A stretch of 64,000 nt of DNA from Corynebacterium halotolerans YIM 70093 = DSM 44683 (GCF_000341345.1 NC_020302.1:1096075-1160074), one strand, 5' to 3'. Positions 18,626 to 27,977 are shown, counted from the first letter of the stretch. Program-made: numbers and translations. The notes: generated by a model from the sequence alone, not told the origin.

Positions 18626-19066
18626 ATGAGGATCCCTCCCGCAGTGTGGGCCGCCGGTGCCGGTCTCACCCAGTTGGCGATGACGCGTGGTGCCCGCGCT
18701 GCGCGGGCGACGACGAGCGCGGCCACGGTGCTCGGCGTGGCCTCCGCAGGTCTGGCCGTCGGTGCCGTGCTGCGTTTCCGCTCGCGGGGTACCACGGTCG
18801 ACCCGATGGACGTCGACAGGGCGCAGGCCCTGGTCACTGACGGCGTGAACGCGTGGACGCGCAATCCGATGTACGTCGGGCTGGCCGGGATGCTGGCGGC
18901 GCACGCGGTGCACCGGCGCTCGCCGGCCGGCCTGCTGCCTGTGCTGGGGTTCGTGCTGGCCATCGACCGTTGGCAGATCCCCGCGGAGGAGGCGGCGCTG
19001 GAGCGGGCCTTCGGCGGCGAGTACGACGCTTATCGACGCGCCATCCCGCGCTGGGTGCTGCGCTAG
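18626..19066 (+). CDS. Isoprenylcysteine carboxyl methyltransferase/PEMT-like membrane protein
   Basis: 146 residues. Three or four hydrophobic segments are followed by the conserved SAM-binding C-terminal block: GVNAWTRNPMYVGLAGM (about 72-88) and EEAALERAFGGEYDAYRRAIPRW (about 118-140). These are hallmarks of the ICMT/phospholipid N-methyltransferase superfamily. The substrate of most bacterial members is unknown. The start is leaderless (TATCCT 8 nt upstream). Confidence 0.82.
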   Translation: MRIPPAVWAAGAGLTQLAMTRGARAARATTSAATVLGVASAGLAVGAVLRFRSRGTTVDPMDVDRAQALVTDGVNAWTRNPMYVGLAGMLAAHAVHRRSPAGLLPVLGFVLAIDRWQIPAEEAALERAFGGEYDAYRRAIPRWVLR

Positions 19067-19075
19067 CACCTGCGG

Positions 19076-19894
19076 CTACAGCCGCGTGCCGGTCAGTTCT
19101 GAGCTGATCTCCCACAGCCTGCGCCGGAACCGCGGATCCTGCGCCTGGGGGAGTGCGCGGGCTTCCCGCGTCCCGGAGAAGTACCGGCCACTGACCCCGG
19201 CCAGCTCGGGCGCGTCGATCAGGCGGCGGGTGGCCGCGATGCCGGTGGACAACTCGTCGATGGTGTGGCCCCAGCCCTCGTGCACCATCGCCGTCGGCAT
19301 CAGCGTGGCCGGGTGCAGGCTGTTGACCGTGACCTCCGCCGGGTCCAGGTGTTCGGCGAGCTCAAAGCCGGCGGCGACCATCGCCAGTTTGCTCTGGGCG
19401 TAGGCCCGCGAGCCGGAGTAGCCGTGCCGGAGATGGAGATCCTCGAGCTCCACCTCCTGCTGGGCGGCGGAGGCGACGTTGACGATGCGCGCCGGGGCGC
19501 CGCGCCGCAGCAGTGGAAGCAGCAGCAGGCTCAGGGCGAACGGTGCCAGGTGGTTGACCGCCAGGCGCAGCTCGACGCCGTCGGGGGACAGCTCCCGCCG
19601 GTCGCCGCGGCCGGGGCCGACACCCGCATTGTTGACCAGCACGTGCAGGTGGTCCGTGAGGTCGGCGACCTGCGTGGCGAGAGCGTGGACCTGCGCCTGC
19701 TCCGACAGGTCGGCAGTCACGGTTTCGACGGTGGCGGTGGCGCCAGCCAGCTCGGAGCGCAGATCGGCGAGCCGGTCCGGGTTGCGACCGTGCAGGATGA
19801 GCCGTCCGGGTTCCCCGCTCAGTGCGCGGGCGAGGCCGTGGCCCAGGCCGCCGGTGGCGCCGGTGATGAGGACAGTGCGGTCGGGGCCGGACAT
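19076..19894 (-). CDS. Short-chain dehydrogenase/reductase
   Basis: 272 residues from ATG 19894, with AAGGAGG upstream. Classical SDR signatures: cofactor motif TGATGGLGHGLA (about 11-22), LVNNAGVG (about 85-92), catalytic Ser in NVASAAQQ and YAQSK (Tyr/Lys, about 168-172). The sequence resembles WW-domain oxidoreductase/retinol-dehydrogenase-like SDRs. Substrate unknown. It is 35 nt downstream of a quinone-oxidoreductase gene on the same strand and probably co-transcribed. Confidence 0.87.
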   Translation of the reverse strand: MSGPDRTVLITGATGGLGHGLARALSGEPGRLILHGRNPDRLADLRSELAGATATVETVTADLSEQAQVHALATQVADLTDHLHVLVNNAGVGPGRGDRRELSPDGVELRLAVNHLAPFALSLLLLPLLRRGAPARIVNVASAAQQEVELEDLHLRHGYSGSRAYAQSKLAMVAAGFELAEHLDPAEVTVNSLHPATLMPTAMVHEGWGHTIDELSTGIAATRRLIDAPELAGVSGRYFSGTREARALPQAQDPRFRRRLWEISSELTGTRL

Positions 19895-19929
19895 GTGGGC
19901 CTCCTTCTCGGTGCGGGGAGGGGTCGGGA

Positions 19930-20853
19930 TCAGCGCTCTACGTCGATGACGATCTTGCCGTTCGCCTCGCCGTTCCGGCTGAGGCGGAAGCCCTCGGCCA
20001 CCTCGCCCAACGGCAGGATGCGGTCGATGTCGACCGTGAGGTCGCCCGCCGCCACCAGCTGCAGCAACTCGGCGAGCCCGGCACCGTCGGGGCGGACCCA
20101 CAACCACCGACCGCCGTGTTCGGTGACCTCCGGGTCGGCGATCGAGACGTGGCGGTCGCCGTCGCCCAGCACCTCGAGCGTGGTCCCGAGGACCCCGCCG
20201 ACGAAATCGGCCACGGCGTCGATGCCTTCCGGGGCCGCCTCCCGGAGGCGTTCGGTCAGCCCGTCGCCGTACTCGACCGGCGTGGCGCCGACGGCGCGCA
20301 GCTTGTCGAAGTTGTCCGGCGAACAGGTGCCGATCACCCTGGCGCCGCGGAGTACCGCCTGCTGGGCCGCGAGATACCCGACGCCGCCCGATGCCGCGTG
20401 GAGCAGGACGATGTCGGAGTCCGTGACCTGGAGGGCCTCGATCGACCGCTTGGCAGTCAGCCCGGTCAGGGGCAGCGCCGCGGCCTGTTCATCGCTGACA
20501 CCCTCGGGGATGGGGGCGGCGAACTCCGCGGGCATGGCGATGTACTCGGCGAAGGTGCCGCCGGAGACGACCATCTTGCGGGCGTAGGCGGCCACCCGGT
20601 CGCCCACGGCGAATTCGGGGGTGTCCGGGCCGAGCCCCTCGACGACACCGGCGACGTCCCAGCCCGGCACCACGGGGAAGTGCGCCTCCAGCATGGAATC
20701 GAGGGCCCCGGACATGACCTTCCAATCCACCGGATTGACCGAGGCGCGGGTCACGCGCACCAGAATCTGGCCCGGGCCCACCTTCGGGTCGGGGATGTCC
20801 CGCAGCTGCAGAACGTCATTGTCGCCGTACTCGTAATAGGTCATTGCTCGCAT
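19930..20853 (-). CDS. Zinc-independent NADPH:quinone oxidoreductase-like MDR protein
   Basis: 307 residues from ATG 20853, which is leaderless (TACCCT at 20861-20866). It is a medium-chain reductase: N-terminal GroES-like domain (VTRASVNPVDWKVMSG, PGWDVAGVV), nucleotide-binding motif LLHAASGGVGYLAAQQA (about 148-164), and the terminal PLGEVAEGFRLSRNGEANGKIVI. The zinc ligands of alcohol dehydrogenases are absent. Likely reduces quinones or enones with NADPH. Likely in an operon with the SDR gene downstream. Confidence 0.86.
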   Translation of the reverse strand: MRAMTYYEYGDNDVLQLRDIPDPKVGPGQILVRVTRASVNPVDWKVMSGALDSMLEAHFPVVPGWDVAGVVEGLGPDTPEFAVGDRVAAYARKMVVSGGTFAEYIAMPAEFAAPIPEGVSDEQAAALPLTGLTAKRSIEALQVTDSDIVLLHAASGGVGYLAAQQAVLRGARVIGTCSPDNFDKLRAVGATPVEYGDGLTERLREAAPEGIDAVADFVGGVLGTTLEVLGDGDRHVSIADPEVTEHGGRWLWVRPDGAGLAELLQLVAAGDLTVDIDRILPLGEVAEGFRLSRNGEANGKIVIDVER

Positions 20854-21199
20854 GTCCGCCAGGGTAGGGGTGGCTCGGCGTTTCTTCCACGACGACCACT
20901 GCAGCAGGTGGCTGAGCTGCAATGATGCGGCGGGAGAGCATCCCTCCGGCGGGCACCGGTAGAAATGGGGCGTACGCCACCGGCCCCGGCAGGTCTTCCG
21001 CCGCCGCCCGGGCGGGCGACGCGGGCGTCGGCAGGCGGCGGGGTAGTGATTTTTCCGGGCCGACGGACGGAAGTCCCGGTAACGTCGGGGGCAGGTGGCC
21101 GTCCACCGGAGGACGGCGAGGGAACTCCCGTGCTCCGGCCGGCTCCGGCGGCACCCGCCCTCAGCACGAGAGCACCCGTTTCCCAGAGGAGGGACCCAC
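20854..21199. other. Divergent promoter region between two oxidoreductase genes
   Basis: About 346 nt. The minus-strand leaderless promoter of the gene ending at 20853 lies at 20861-20866; the plus-strand gene has a ribosome binding site GAGGAGGGAC just before 21200. A CGTACGCCACCGG-rich stretch and GC-rich frames in between look non-coding. No clear operator seen. Confidence 0.4.
20861..20866 (-). promoter_or_regulatory. Leaderless -10 element (TACCCT, minus strand)
   Basis: Read on the minus strand, TACCCT ends 7 nt before ATG 20853, with no ribosome binding site in between. Confidence 0.55.
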
Positions 21200-22120
21200 A
21201 TGCCAACGCGAAGCCGAGTTGTGGTGGCCGAGAAGTTCGGCGGACCCGACGTGATCACGATCGACGAGCGGGACATGCCCGATCTCGCGCCGGGCGGCGT
21301 GCGCGTCGCGGTGCGGGCGGCCGGCGTGAACCAGCTCGACGCCCGCCGCCGGACCGGCAGCCTCGGCGGCGAGGCGCCCGTCCCCCTCGGCGGAGCGTTC
21401 GCCGGGGTGGTCGTGGAATCCAACGACGCCGGCTGGGAGGTCGGCGAGGAGGTCATCGGCTGGGGCGCCGAGGCCGCCGCAGCGGACCTGGTCGACGTCA
21501 CCGCCGACCGGCTCGCCGCCCGGCCCGGGGACATGGAGTGGGAACTGGCCGCCGGACTGCCGGCCGTGGGGCAGGCGGCGCTGTCCGCCCTCCAGGACTT
21601 CGATCTCGAGCCCAACGATGTCATCGTGATCCATGGTGCTGCCGGGGGAGTGGGTACAGCACTCATCCAGCTGGCCGTGACCCGCGGGCTGCGCGTCATC
21701 GCCACCGCCGCCGAGGAGAACCGGGAGTACCTGAGGGAGCTCGGGGCGGTGCCGGTCACCGAGGGCGACGATTTGTCCGGGCGCATCGAGGCCGCGACCG
21801 AGGGTGACCCGGTCGCGGCCTCAATCGATCTGCGCGGCACCCCCGAGACCGGTGAGTACGCCGACTCCCTGGAGGGCGCCGGCGGGGCGGCCATCACCCT
21901 GGTCCCCGAGACCCGCGACTCGCACGGCATCGCCATGCCCCTGGTGAAGCTCGGCTCCGCCCAGATGCTGGAGCTGCTCGACGCGGTGTCCGCCGGGCGG
22001 CTGAAGCTGCCGGTGGAAACGGTGCCCCTCGCCGACGTCGCGGAGGCCCACCGTCGTCTCGACGCCGACGAGGTGCGGGGTGCGCTGGTGCTCGACCTCT
22101 CGGACAATCCGCACCTGTGA
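21200..22120 (+). CDS. Zinc-independent quinone oxidoreductase-like MDR protein
   Basis: 306 residues from ATG 21200 after GAGGAGGGAC. GroES-like domain (VRAAGVNQLDARRRTG, PLGGAFAGVVVE) then the Rossmann motif VIHGAAGGVGTALIQLA (about 145-161) and the usual PLADVAEAHRRLDADEVRGALVL ending. Lacks catalytic zinc ligands. It is a paralogue of the proteins at 19930-20853 and 36734-37666. Probably NADPH-dependent reduction of quinones or alpha,beta-unsaturated carbonyls. Confidence 0.86.
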   Translation: MPTRSRVVVAEKFGGPDVITIDERDMPDLAPGGVRVAVRAAGVNQLDARRRTGSLGGEAPVPLGGAFAGVVVESNDAGWEVGEEVIGWGAEAAAADLVDVTADRLAARPGDMEWELAAGLPAVGQAALSALQDFDLEPNDVIVIHGAAGGVGTALIQLAVTRGLRVIATAAEENREYLRELGAVPVTEGDDLSGRIEAATEGDPVAASIDLRGTPETGEYADSLEGAGGAAITLVPETRDSHGIAMPLVKLGSAQMLELLDAVSAGRLKLPVETVPLADVAEAHRRLDADEVRGALVLDLSDNPHL

Positions 22121-22250
22121 GTGGAACATCCGTGTCACTGCAGGAAAAGACCGACGTAGCTATGCTGAACCCGTGACCTGAATCACGAGCTGCGCCTGAT
22201 GGCCGAGGCACTTGGCGTCAGGGCGGACATGACGCAACCGGAGGAGCGAC

Positions 22251-23939
22251 ATGACTGACAATGACCAGATCCTGACCACCCGACAGGGACACCCCGTCCC
22301 CGACAACCAGAACACCCGCACGGTCGGCAACCGCGGACCGGCGACCCTGGAGAACTACCACTTCCTGGAGAAGATCTCCCACTTCGACCGCGAGCGGATT
22401 CCCGAGCGTGTGGTCCACGCCCGCGGCTTCGTGGCCTATGGCGAGTTCGAGGCCACCGGCAAGATCGGCGACGAGCCGGCCTCGAAGTACACCCGCGCCA
22501 AGCTGTTCCAGGAGGCCGGCAAGAAAACCGAGCTGGCCATCCGTTTCTCCACGGTCATCGGCGGCCGCGACTCCTCGGAAGTGGCCCGCGACCCCCGCGG
22601 CTTCGCGGTGAAGTTCTACACCGAGGACGGCAACTGGGATCTGGTGGGCAACAACCTGGCCATCTTCTTCATCCGGGACGCGATCAAGTTCCCGGACGTC
22701 ATCCACGCCCTGAAGCCGGATCCGGTCACCTTCCGCCAGGAGCCCAACCGCATCTTCGACTTCATGAGCCAGTCCCCGGAGTCGATGCACATGCTCACCC
22801 ACCTGTTCTCCCCGCGCGGTATCCCCGCCACCTACCGCCACATGGAGGGCTTCGGCGTCAACACCTACAAGATGGTCAACGCCGACGGTGAGACCGTTCT
22901 GGTCAAGTACCACTTCCACCCGCACCAGGGCGTCGCCTCCCTCACCGAGGAGGAGGCCGCCAAGGTCCAGGGACAGGACCTGGGTACGGCATCGAAGGAC
23001 CTCTTCGAGGCCATCGAGCGCGGGGACCACCCGAAGTGGGACCTCTACGTGCAGATCATGGAGGACGGCTACCACGAGGAGCTGGACTGGGATCCGCTGG
23101 ACGACACCAAGACCTGGCCCGAGGATCAGTTCCCGCTGCGCCACGTGGGCGTGATGACGCTCAACCGTAACGTCGAGGACTTCCACAACGAGAACGAGCA
23201 GATCGCCATGGGCACCGGCGTGCTGGTCGACGGCCTGGACTTCTCCGACGACAAGATGCTGGTCGGGCGCACCTTCAGCTACTCCGACACCCAGCGCTAC
23301 CGCGTCGGCGGCAACTACCTGCAGCTGCCGGTGAACCAGCCCAAGGGCGTCAAGGGCCGGGTGCACACCAACCAGCGCGGCGGCGAGATGTCCTACGGGG
23401 TGGATCTGCACCCGGACCAGAACCCGCACGTCAACTACGAGCCCAGTATCCACAACGGGCTGCAGGAGTCGGAGAAGACCCCGAACTACCCGCCGGAGGT
23501 CACCGGGCAGCTGATGCGCGCGGAGCTGGACCGCACCAACGACTACCTGCACGCGCGCGGCCGCTACAACACCATGATGGACTGGGAGCGCGACGAGCTG
23601 GTCAAGGTCCTGGGTGGCATGCTCTCCGACTGTGAGCGCGACGTCCAGGAGCGCATGCTCTGGCACTTCTTCATGGTCCACGACGACTACGGCAAGCGCG
23701 TCGGCGAGATCATCGGTCTCACCGCCGACGACGTCAAGCACCTCAAGCCGCTGCCGAGGCAGACGTTCACCGACGACGAGAACAAGCGGCTCGAGAACCT
23801 CGGCGACAACGGTGATGTCATCGACCCGAAGCAGTGGGGCCAGCAGACGAGCTCGGTGATCAACCACCAGGCCACCGCCGAGGACGTCCTCAACGGCTCG
23901 CTGGGCAACCTGCCGCGCACCGGTGGCGACGAGGGATAA
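22251..23939 (+). CDS. katA: Monofunctional haem catalase
   Basis: 562 residues from ATG 22251, preceded by GGAGGAGCG; a -10 TATGCT sits at 22161-22166. It dismutates H2O2 to water and oxygen. Visible features: distal His56 in [11 protein letters not shown], the Asn-containing [24 protein letters not shown], and proximal haem ligand Tyr344 in [13 protein letters not shown]. The C-terminal ~50 residues extend beyond the small-subunit catalase core. Downstream lies a hairpin, then a flavin oxidase gene that could be a source of H2O2, and further on sodC. The product is likely cytoplasmic as no signal peptide exists. Confidence 0.96.
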   Translation: MTDNDQILTTRQGHPVPDNQNTRTVGNRGPATLENYHFLEKISHFDRERIPERVVHARGFVAYGEFEATGKIGDEPASKYTRAKLFQEAGKKTELAIRFSTVIGGRDSSEVARDPRGFAVKFYTEDGNWDLVGNNLAIFFIRDAIKFPDVIHALKPDPVTFRQEPNRIFDFMSQSPESMHMLTHLFSPRGIPATYRHMEGFGVNTYKMVNADGETVLVKYHFHPHQGVASLTEEEAAKVQGQDLGTASKDLFEAIERGDHPKWDLYVQIMEDGYHEELDWDPLDDTKTWPEDQFPLRHVGVMTLNRNVEDFHNENEQIAMGTGVLVDGLDFSDDKMLVGRTFSYSDTQRYRVGGNYLQLPVNQPKGVKGRVHTNQRGGEMSYGVDLHPDQNPHVNYEPSIHNGLQESEKTPNYPPEVTGQLMRAELDRTNDYLHARGRYNTMMDWERDELVKVLGGMLSDCERDVQERMLWHFFMVHDDYGKRVGEIIGLTADDVKHLKPLPRQTFTDDENKRLENLGDNGDVIDPKQWGQQTSSVINHQATAEDVLNGSLGNLPRTGGDEG

Positions 23940-23983
23940 CAGTCATTTCCGCGGGCAGGGAAACTGACGGCCGGCGGATGAGC

Positions 23984-24026
23984 TGAAGCGGCGGGAGAGG
24001 GACACGGTCCCGGTCCCGCCGCTTCA
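23984..24026 (+). terminator. Hairpin after katA
   Basis: TGAAGCGGCGGGA at 23984-23996 pairs perfectly with TCCCGCCGCTTCA at 24014-24026 (13 bp, 17-nt loop), 45 nt after the katA stop. No strong T tract follows, so termination may be partial. Confidence 0.55.
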
Positions 24027-24066
24027 CCCGTTTCGGCGCGCCGGACGAAGACACAGGAGGACAGAA

Positions 24067-25266
24067 GTGGCGGAGGAATTCGTCAACTGGTCGGGCAGCA
24101 TCAGGTTCACGCCCTCGGACCGCGCGCAGCCGAAGAACACCCGGGAGGTCACCCGGCTGGTGACCGGGGCACGCAAGGCCTCACGCACCCTCCGCCCGGT
24201 CGGATCCGGCCACTCCTCCCAACCCGTCTTCAACACCGGCGACACCCTTGTGTCTCTGGACAGCATGAACGGGGTGGCGGACGCCGACCCGGAAAAACAC
24301 CGGGCGCGCGTGCTGCCGGGCACCGGGCTGCACCAGTTGGGTAGACAACTGGCGAAGCACGGTCTGGCCATGGAGAACCTCGGCGACGTGGACTACCAGA
24401 CCATCGCTGGGGCGATCGGCACCGCCACCCACGGCACGGGAATCGCCCTGGGCAATCTCTCCTCCACCCTGATCGGTGGCCGACTGGTCAACGGCCTGGG
24501 GGAGGAGGTCGCCTTCGGCGTGGACGCCGGGGAAGACCGGGAGCATGATCTGTTGCGCGCCGCCCAGGTCTCACTGGGCAGCCTGGGGATCCTGACCTCG
24601 CTGACCCTGCGGCTCGAGGAGTCCTACGAACTGCACCGGCAGAACTGGATCACCCACATCGACTGGGTGCTGGAGAACTTCGCCGAGCTGATCGAGACGA
24701 ACCGCAGCGTGGACTTCTACTGGTATCCGCGCAGCGATCTCGCCCAGGTGCGCATGCTCAACAAACCCGGCGAGGAACCCGATCTCGTACCCGAGGGGCG
24801 GCTCAAGGAGGACCGGACGGGCCCCTCGTACGAGATCATCCCCAACGACCGGCACCTGCACTTCGAGGAAATGGAGTACATGCTCCCGCTGGACACGCAG
24901 TTGGAGGCGTTCCGGCAGGTGCGTGAACGCGTCAAGACACGGCATCGCGCCACCGTGGGATGGCGGGTGCTGGTGCGCACCATCGCACCGGACCGGGCGA
25001 TGCTGTCCAACGCCCAGACGCGGCCCACGATGACCATCGCTCTGCTGCAGAACAACACGCTGGCGTTCCAGCAGTACTTCGACGACCTCGAACCGTTGTT
25101 CCGCCGCTTCGGTGGCCGGCCGCACTGGGGAAAGAAGCACTCGCTCAAGGGCGCCGAGCTCTACCTGGAATGGGGAACCTTCCAGCGGATCCGCCGCGAG
25201 ATGGATCCCGGGGGAGTGTTCATGAACGACTACCTGCGCGAGCTGTTCGCGGAGACAGGGGAATGA
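24067..25266 (+). CDS. FAD-dependent sugar-lactone oxidase (D-arabinono-1,4-lactone oxidase family)
   Basis: 399 residues from GTG 24067 with AGGAGGACAG upstream. The N-terminal FAD-binding PCMH domain starts with NWSGSIRF and contains RPVGSGHSSQPVF and the family motif IGTATHGTG (about 117-125). The C-terminal ALO domain (about 180-390) ends with the diagnostic RPHWGKKH. Such enzymes oxidise sugar lactones (L-gulono-, L-galactono- or D-arabinono-1,4-lactone) or alditols, often giving H2O2. In actinobacteria the physiological lactone is uncertain. Its stop overlaps the next gene (ASRT domain), indicating coupling, and catalase is encoded just upstream. Confidence 0.87.
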   Translation: MAEEFVNWSGSIRFTPSDRAQPKNTREVTRLVTGARKASRTLRPVGSGHSSQPVFNTGDTLVSLDSMNGVADADPEKHRARVLPGTGLHQLGRQLAKHGLAMENLGDVDYQTIAGAIGTATHGTGIALGNLSSTLIGGRLVNGLGEEVAFGVDAGEDREHDLLRAAQVSLGSLGILTSLTLRLEESYELHRQNWITHIDWVLENFAELIETNRSVDFYWYPRSDLAQVRMLNKPGEEPDLVPEGRLKEDRTGPSYEIIPNDRHLHFEEMEYMLPLDTQLEAFRQVRERVKTRHRATVGWRVLVRTIAPDRAMLSNAQTRPTMTIALLQNNTLAFQQYFDDLEPLFRRFGGRPHWGKKHSLKGAELYLEWGTFQRIRREMDPGGVFMNDYLRELFAETGE

Positions 25267-25670
25267 GAACGATGAAACAGTCAGGCAAGAACACATCCGC
25301 CGGCCTGGGACGCACCACCTGGGTGTTCTCCGCGGGTTTCGCCCCCAGTCAGAGCACCGGCCGCGAGCCGGAGTTCACCTCACGCAACACACTGTGCCTG
25401 CTCAACACCGGGGACACCCCCGCCTGCGTGAGCCTGATGGTCTACCACGAGGACTCCGATCCGGTGGGGGCCTACGAGATCCGGGTGGAGCCGCGGCGCG
25501 TGAAACACCAGCGGATCAACGGCCTGATTGAACCGGAGGCGGTGCCGCTGGACGTCCCCTTGGGGCTGGTGCTGGAACCCGACGTCCCCGTGGTGGCACA
25601 GCTGTACTATCTGGACTCCCGCAACGGGGAGCTGACGGTCTCGCACCTGAATCCCGCCCCGCTCGATTGA
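25263..25670 (+). CDS. Sensory rhodopsin transducer (ASRT) family protein
   Basis: 135 residues from ATG 25263 (overlapping the previous stop); a second ATG at 25272 is also possible. The family pattern is clear: GRTTWVFSAGFAP, FTSRNTLCLLNTGDTPACVSLMVYHEDSDPVG, VEPRRVKHQRINGL and VPVVAQLYYLDSRNGELT. These make the all-beta fold of the Anabaena sensory rhodopsin transducer. No rhodopsin gene is near; in most bacteria the family occurs without one and is thought to bind small ligands such as sugars. Coupling to a sugar-lactone oxidase fits that idea. Confidence 0.82.
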   Translation: MRTMKQSGKNTSAGLGRTTWVFSAGFAPSQSTGREPEFTSRNTLCLLNTGDTPACVSLMVYHEDSDPVGAYEIRVEPRRVKHQRINGLIEPEAVPLDVPLGLVLEPDVPVVAQLYYLDSRNGELTVSHLNPAPLD

Positions 25671-25700
25671 CAGGACACGGGGATACACCCAGGGACGCGA

Positions 25701-25732
25701 GAAGACCTCCCGGTTCCGTCCGGGAGGTCTTC
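25701..25732. terminator. Bidirectional terminator
   Basis: GAAGACCTCCCGG at 25701-25713 pairs perfectly with CCGGGAGGTCTTC at 25720-25732 (13 bp, 6-nt loop), between the convergent ASRT gene and sodC. It can serve both strands. Confidence 0.72.
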
Positions 25733-25757
25733 GGCGTGTGCGGGGAGGGAGGGGGGA

Positions 25758-26465
25758 TTAACCGCCGATGACGCCACAGGCGAGGCGGCTGCCCGCGTCA
25801 CCGGTGCTCAACGTCTCATCATCGATGCCGTCGGTGGCGTAGCGCTCCGGGATATTCGCGTAGTTGTCGGGGTTGGAGTGGATCATCAGCGCCGAGCCGT
25901 CCTCATCCTCCAGGTCCGACAGGCTCAGCCGGTCGGTCTCGAAGGTGATCATCGCGTCCCCGGACTCCTTCACCAGCAGCTGCGGCAGGTCACCGGTGTG
26001 ATTGGGGTGTTCGGACTCGTCGGAGCCGATGTGGCTGCCGGCGGACATAAAGTCACCGGTGTCGGCCGGATCGTCCGGGGCGGCGCTGTCCGGCTCGCAG
26101 GTGCCGATCTGGTGGATGTGGAGGCCGTAGAACCCCGGCTCCATCCCGGAGAGCTCGACGCCGATCTCCACGGCGCCGTCGGTCTCGTTGAACTCGGCGG
26201 TGCCCAGCTCCGAGCCGTCGGCGTTGTTCATGGTCGCGGTGAGCTCCGCGTCGTCGGCGGCGGCGGCGCTGGTCGTGGTCCCGTCGGTCTCCGTGGCGGT
26301 GTTGACGGGCTGGGTGGTCTGGTCGGCGGGGGAGTTGTCCATGGTGTCCTGCGCCTCGCCGTTGGTGGCGCAGGCGCTGACGGCGAGCAGTCCGACGGCT
26401 CCCACGGCGGCGGTGAGGACACGGGGCAGGGTTCTGGTGGTGGTCGATCGGGGCGTGATTCGCAT
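25758..26465 (-). CDS. sodC: Cu/Zn superoxide dismutase, lipoprotein
   Basis: 235 residues from ATG 26465 with GAGGAGC upstream. A basic n-region and hydrophobic stretch end in the lipobox LLAVSAC (Cys about 32), so the protein is secreted and lipid-anchored. A Thr/Asp/Ala-rich linker (about 33-75) precedes the SOD domain: GLHIHQIGTCEP (copper/zinc His plus disulfide Cys), HPNHTGDLP (zinc region), ALMIHSNPDNY and the end GDAGSRLACGVIGG (active-site Arg and second Cys). It removes superoxide outside the membrane. It is convergent with the ASRT gene. Confidence 0.94.
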   Translation of the reverse strand: MRITPRSTTTRTLPRVLTAAVGAVGLLAVSACATNGEAQDTMDNSPADQTTQPVNTATETDGTTTSAAAADDAELTATMNNADGSELGTAEFNETDGAVEIGVELSGMEPGFYGLHIHQIGTCEPDSAAPDDPADTGDFMSAGSHIGSDESEHPNHTGDLPQLLVKESGDAMITFETDRLSLSDLEDEDGSALMIHSNPDNYANIPERYATDGIDDETLSTGDAGSRLACGVIGG

Positions 26466-26628
26466 GATGGCTCCTCTCGTGGATGACCCGGGCAAATGCG
26501 GGAAAGCCCACCATGCGGTGCAGCGACGTGCCTCGGCGGAATCTTTCCGGACCTGCTCGGCTCTCGTGTGCCCTCCACGCTACAGAGCATTCACCGCCGC
26601 GTCAGCGGTTTCACCCGGCCGGACGTAG

Positions 26629-26634
26629 TACGGT
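26629..26634 (+). promoter_or_regulatory. Leaderless -10 element (TACGGT) for tdk
   Basis: TACGGT lies 6 nt before ATG 26641, and there is no ribosome binding site. Confidence 0.5.
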
Positions 26635-26640
26635 GCGGGT

Positions 26641-27213
26641 ATGCACGACAGGCAGGCCGGTCGGCTGCGGGTGATCACCGGGCCGATGTTCGCGGGCAAG
26701 ACCGAGGATCTGCTGCACCGCATCCGGGGTGCGAGACAGCAGGGGGACGACGTCGTCGTGGTCACCCACGCCCTCGACGACCGTTACGGACGACGGATCG
26801 TGGCCTCCCACACCGGGTTGAGCACTCCCGCCCACGCGGTCACTGACGCCGAGGCCGTCGCCGGACTGGCCCTGGCCCGGCCGGTGGATCTCGTCGCCGT
26901 CGACGAGGCCCAGTTCTTCGGTATCGGACTCGTCCCGGTGCTCAACCGGATCCTGGACGCGGGGATCCCGGTCGACATCGCGGGGCTGTGCATGACCTTC
27001 GACGGTGGACCCTACGAGCCGATCGCCACATTGATGGCGCACGCGGAGGAGATCACGAAACTCACGGCCGCGTGCGAGATCTGTGGGCGGGACGCGGCCT
27101 TCCACCAGCTCCGGCACCCCGAGGCGCACGCCGACGCCCGCGAATCGTCCGTCGCGCGCGTCGGTGGGGCGGAGATGTACGAGGCGCGGTGCCGCCGTCA
27201 CTTCACCGGCTGA
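26641..27213 (+). CDS. tdk: Thymidine kinase (type II)
   Basis: 190 residues. It phosphorylates thymidine with ATP in pyrimidine salvage. Walker A GPMFAGKTEDL (about 14-24), VDEAQFF (catalytic Glu, about 87-93), the lasso-region and a zinc-knuckle pair (CEIC at about 144-147 and CRRH at the C-terminus, where the last usual Cys is His) are visible. YEARCRRHF ends the protein as in the family. The start appears leaderless. Convergent with the following methyltransferase gene. Confidence 0.94.
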   Translation: MHDRQAGRLRVITGPMFAGKTEDLLHRIRGARQQGDDVVVVTHALDDRYGRRIVASHTGLSTPAHAVTDAEAVAGLALARPVDLVAVDEAQFFGIGLVPVLNRILDAGIPVDIAGLCMTFDGGPYEPIATLMAHAEEITKLTAACEICGRDAAFHQLRHPEAHADARESSVARVGGAEMYEARCRRHFTG

Positions 27214-27235
27214 CGGTTTCCCGGGCCATGGAACA

Positions 27236-27829
27236 TCAGCGTTCGCGCAGCAGCGGGACGAAGCGGAAACCGCCGTGGTAGGTCACCCGCGGCGCTCCGG
27301 GGTGGTTCAGGCGGACCTTGATCATCAGGCCGGCCACCGGGATGACCAGGATGCCGCCCGCACCGAGCTGGTCGACCAGTTCGTCGGGGAGCTCATCGGC
27401 CTCGGCGGAGACGAGAATGCGGTCGAAGGGGCCGTCGTCGGGGAGACCGAACACCTCCGGGACGGCCTGCCGGATCTCCGCGTTGGACAGCTCCAGCCGG
27501 GCCAGGTTGTCCCGGCCGAACTCGGTCAGCTGGGGAATACGTTCCACGCCGGTGACCTGGCCCGATTCTCCCACCAGACGGGACAGCAGGGCGGTGGTCC
27601 AACCGGAGCCGCAGCCGATGTCGAGGACGCGGTCACCCGCGCGCACCTCAAGGAGTTCGAGCATGGTGGCCACGGTGGTCGGCTGGGAGTTGGTCTGGCC
27701 GTGGCCGATGGGCAGCGGGACGTCCTGTCCCGCGTGCGGGCGCTGCCGGGGCGGCAGGAACCCGGTACGGTCGATGTCGCGCATCGTCGCCCGGAGCCGC
27801 AGGCGATCCGCCGGTTGTCCGTGCGTCAT
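27236..27829 (-). CDS. Protein-L-isoaspartate O-methyltransferase-like protein
   Basis: 197 residues from ATG 27829 with GAAGGGACG upstream. Contains DVPLPIGHGQTNSQPTTVATMLELL, equivalent to the PIMT post-motif, and SAM-binding motif I VLDIGCGSGWTTALLSRLVG (about 69-88). The C-terminal GGILVIPVAG matches the PIMT fold. It may repair isoaspartyl residues, but the N-terminus is shorter than in classical PIMT and many actinobacterial relatives are of uncertain function. Confidence 0.82.
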   Translation of the reverse strand: MTHGQPADRLRLRATMRDIDRTGFLPPRQRPHAGQDVPLPIGHGQTNSQPTTVATMLELLEVRAGDRVLDIGCGSGWTTALLSRLVGESGQVTGVERIPQLTEFGRDNLARLELSNAEIRQAVPEVFGLPDDGPFDRILVSAEADELPDELVDQLGAGGILVIPVAGLMIKVRLNHPGAPRVTYHGGFRFVPLLRER

Positions 27830-27965
27830 GTCGTCCCTTCCCCGGCCTCGTCGGAGCTGGGCCGGCAGGAGGAGCTGATATGTGACCCATGCTACAACTG
27901 CGGTCATCCGATTCCAAGGCTCCGTCGACCGCGGAAACCCGTTGCCGGGGATGCGGGGACGTGGC

Positions 27966-27971
27966 TACTCT
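27966..27971 (+). promoter_or_regulatory. Leaderless -10 element (TACTCT) for the macro-domain gene
   Basis: TACTCT ends 6 nt before GTG 27978, the codon at which homologous macro-domain proteins begin. This supports that start over in-frame upstream codons. Confidence 0.5.
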
Positions 27972-27977
27972 GAGGGC

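Noticed and set aside
27882..27977. N-terminal extension of the macro-domain protein
   Set aside because: Not part of the macro fold, and a leaderless promoter points to GTG 27978.
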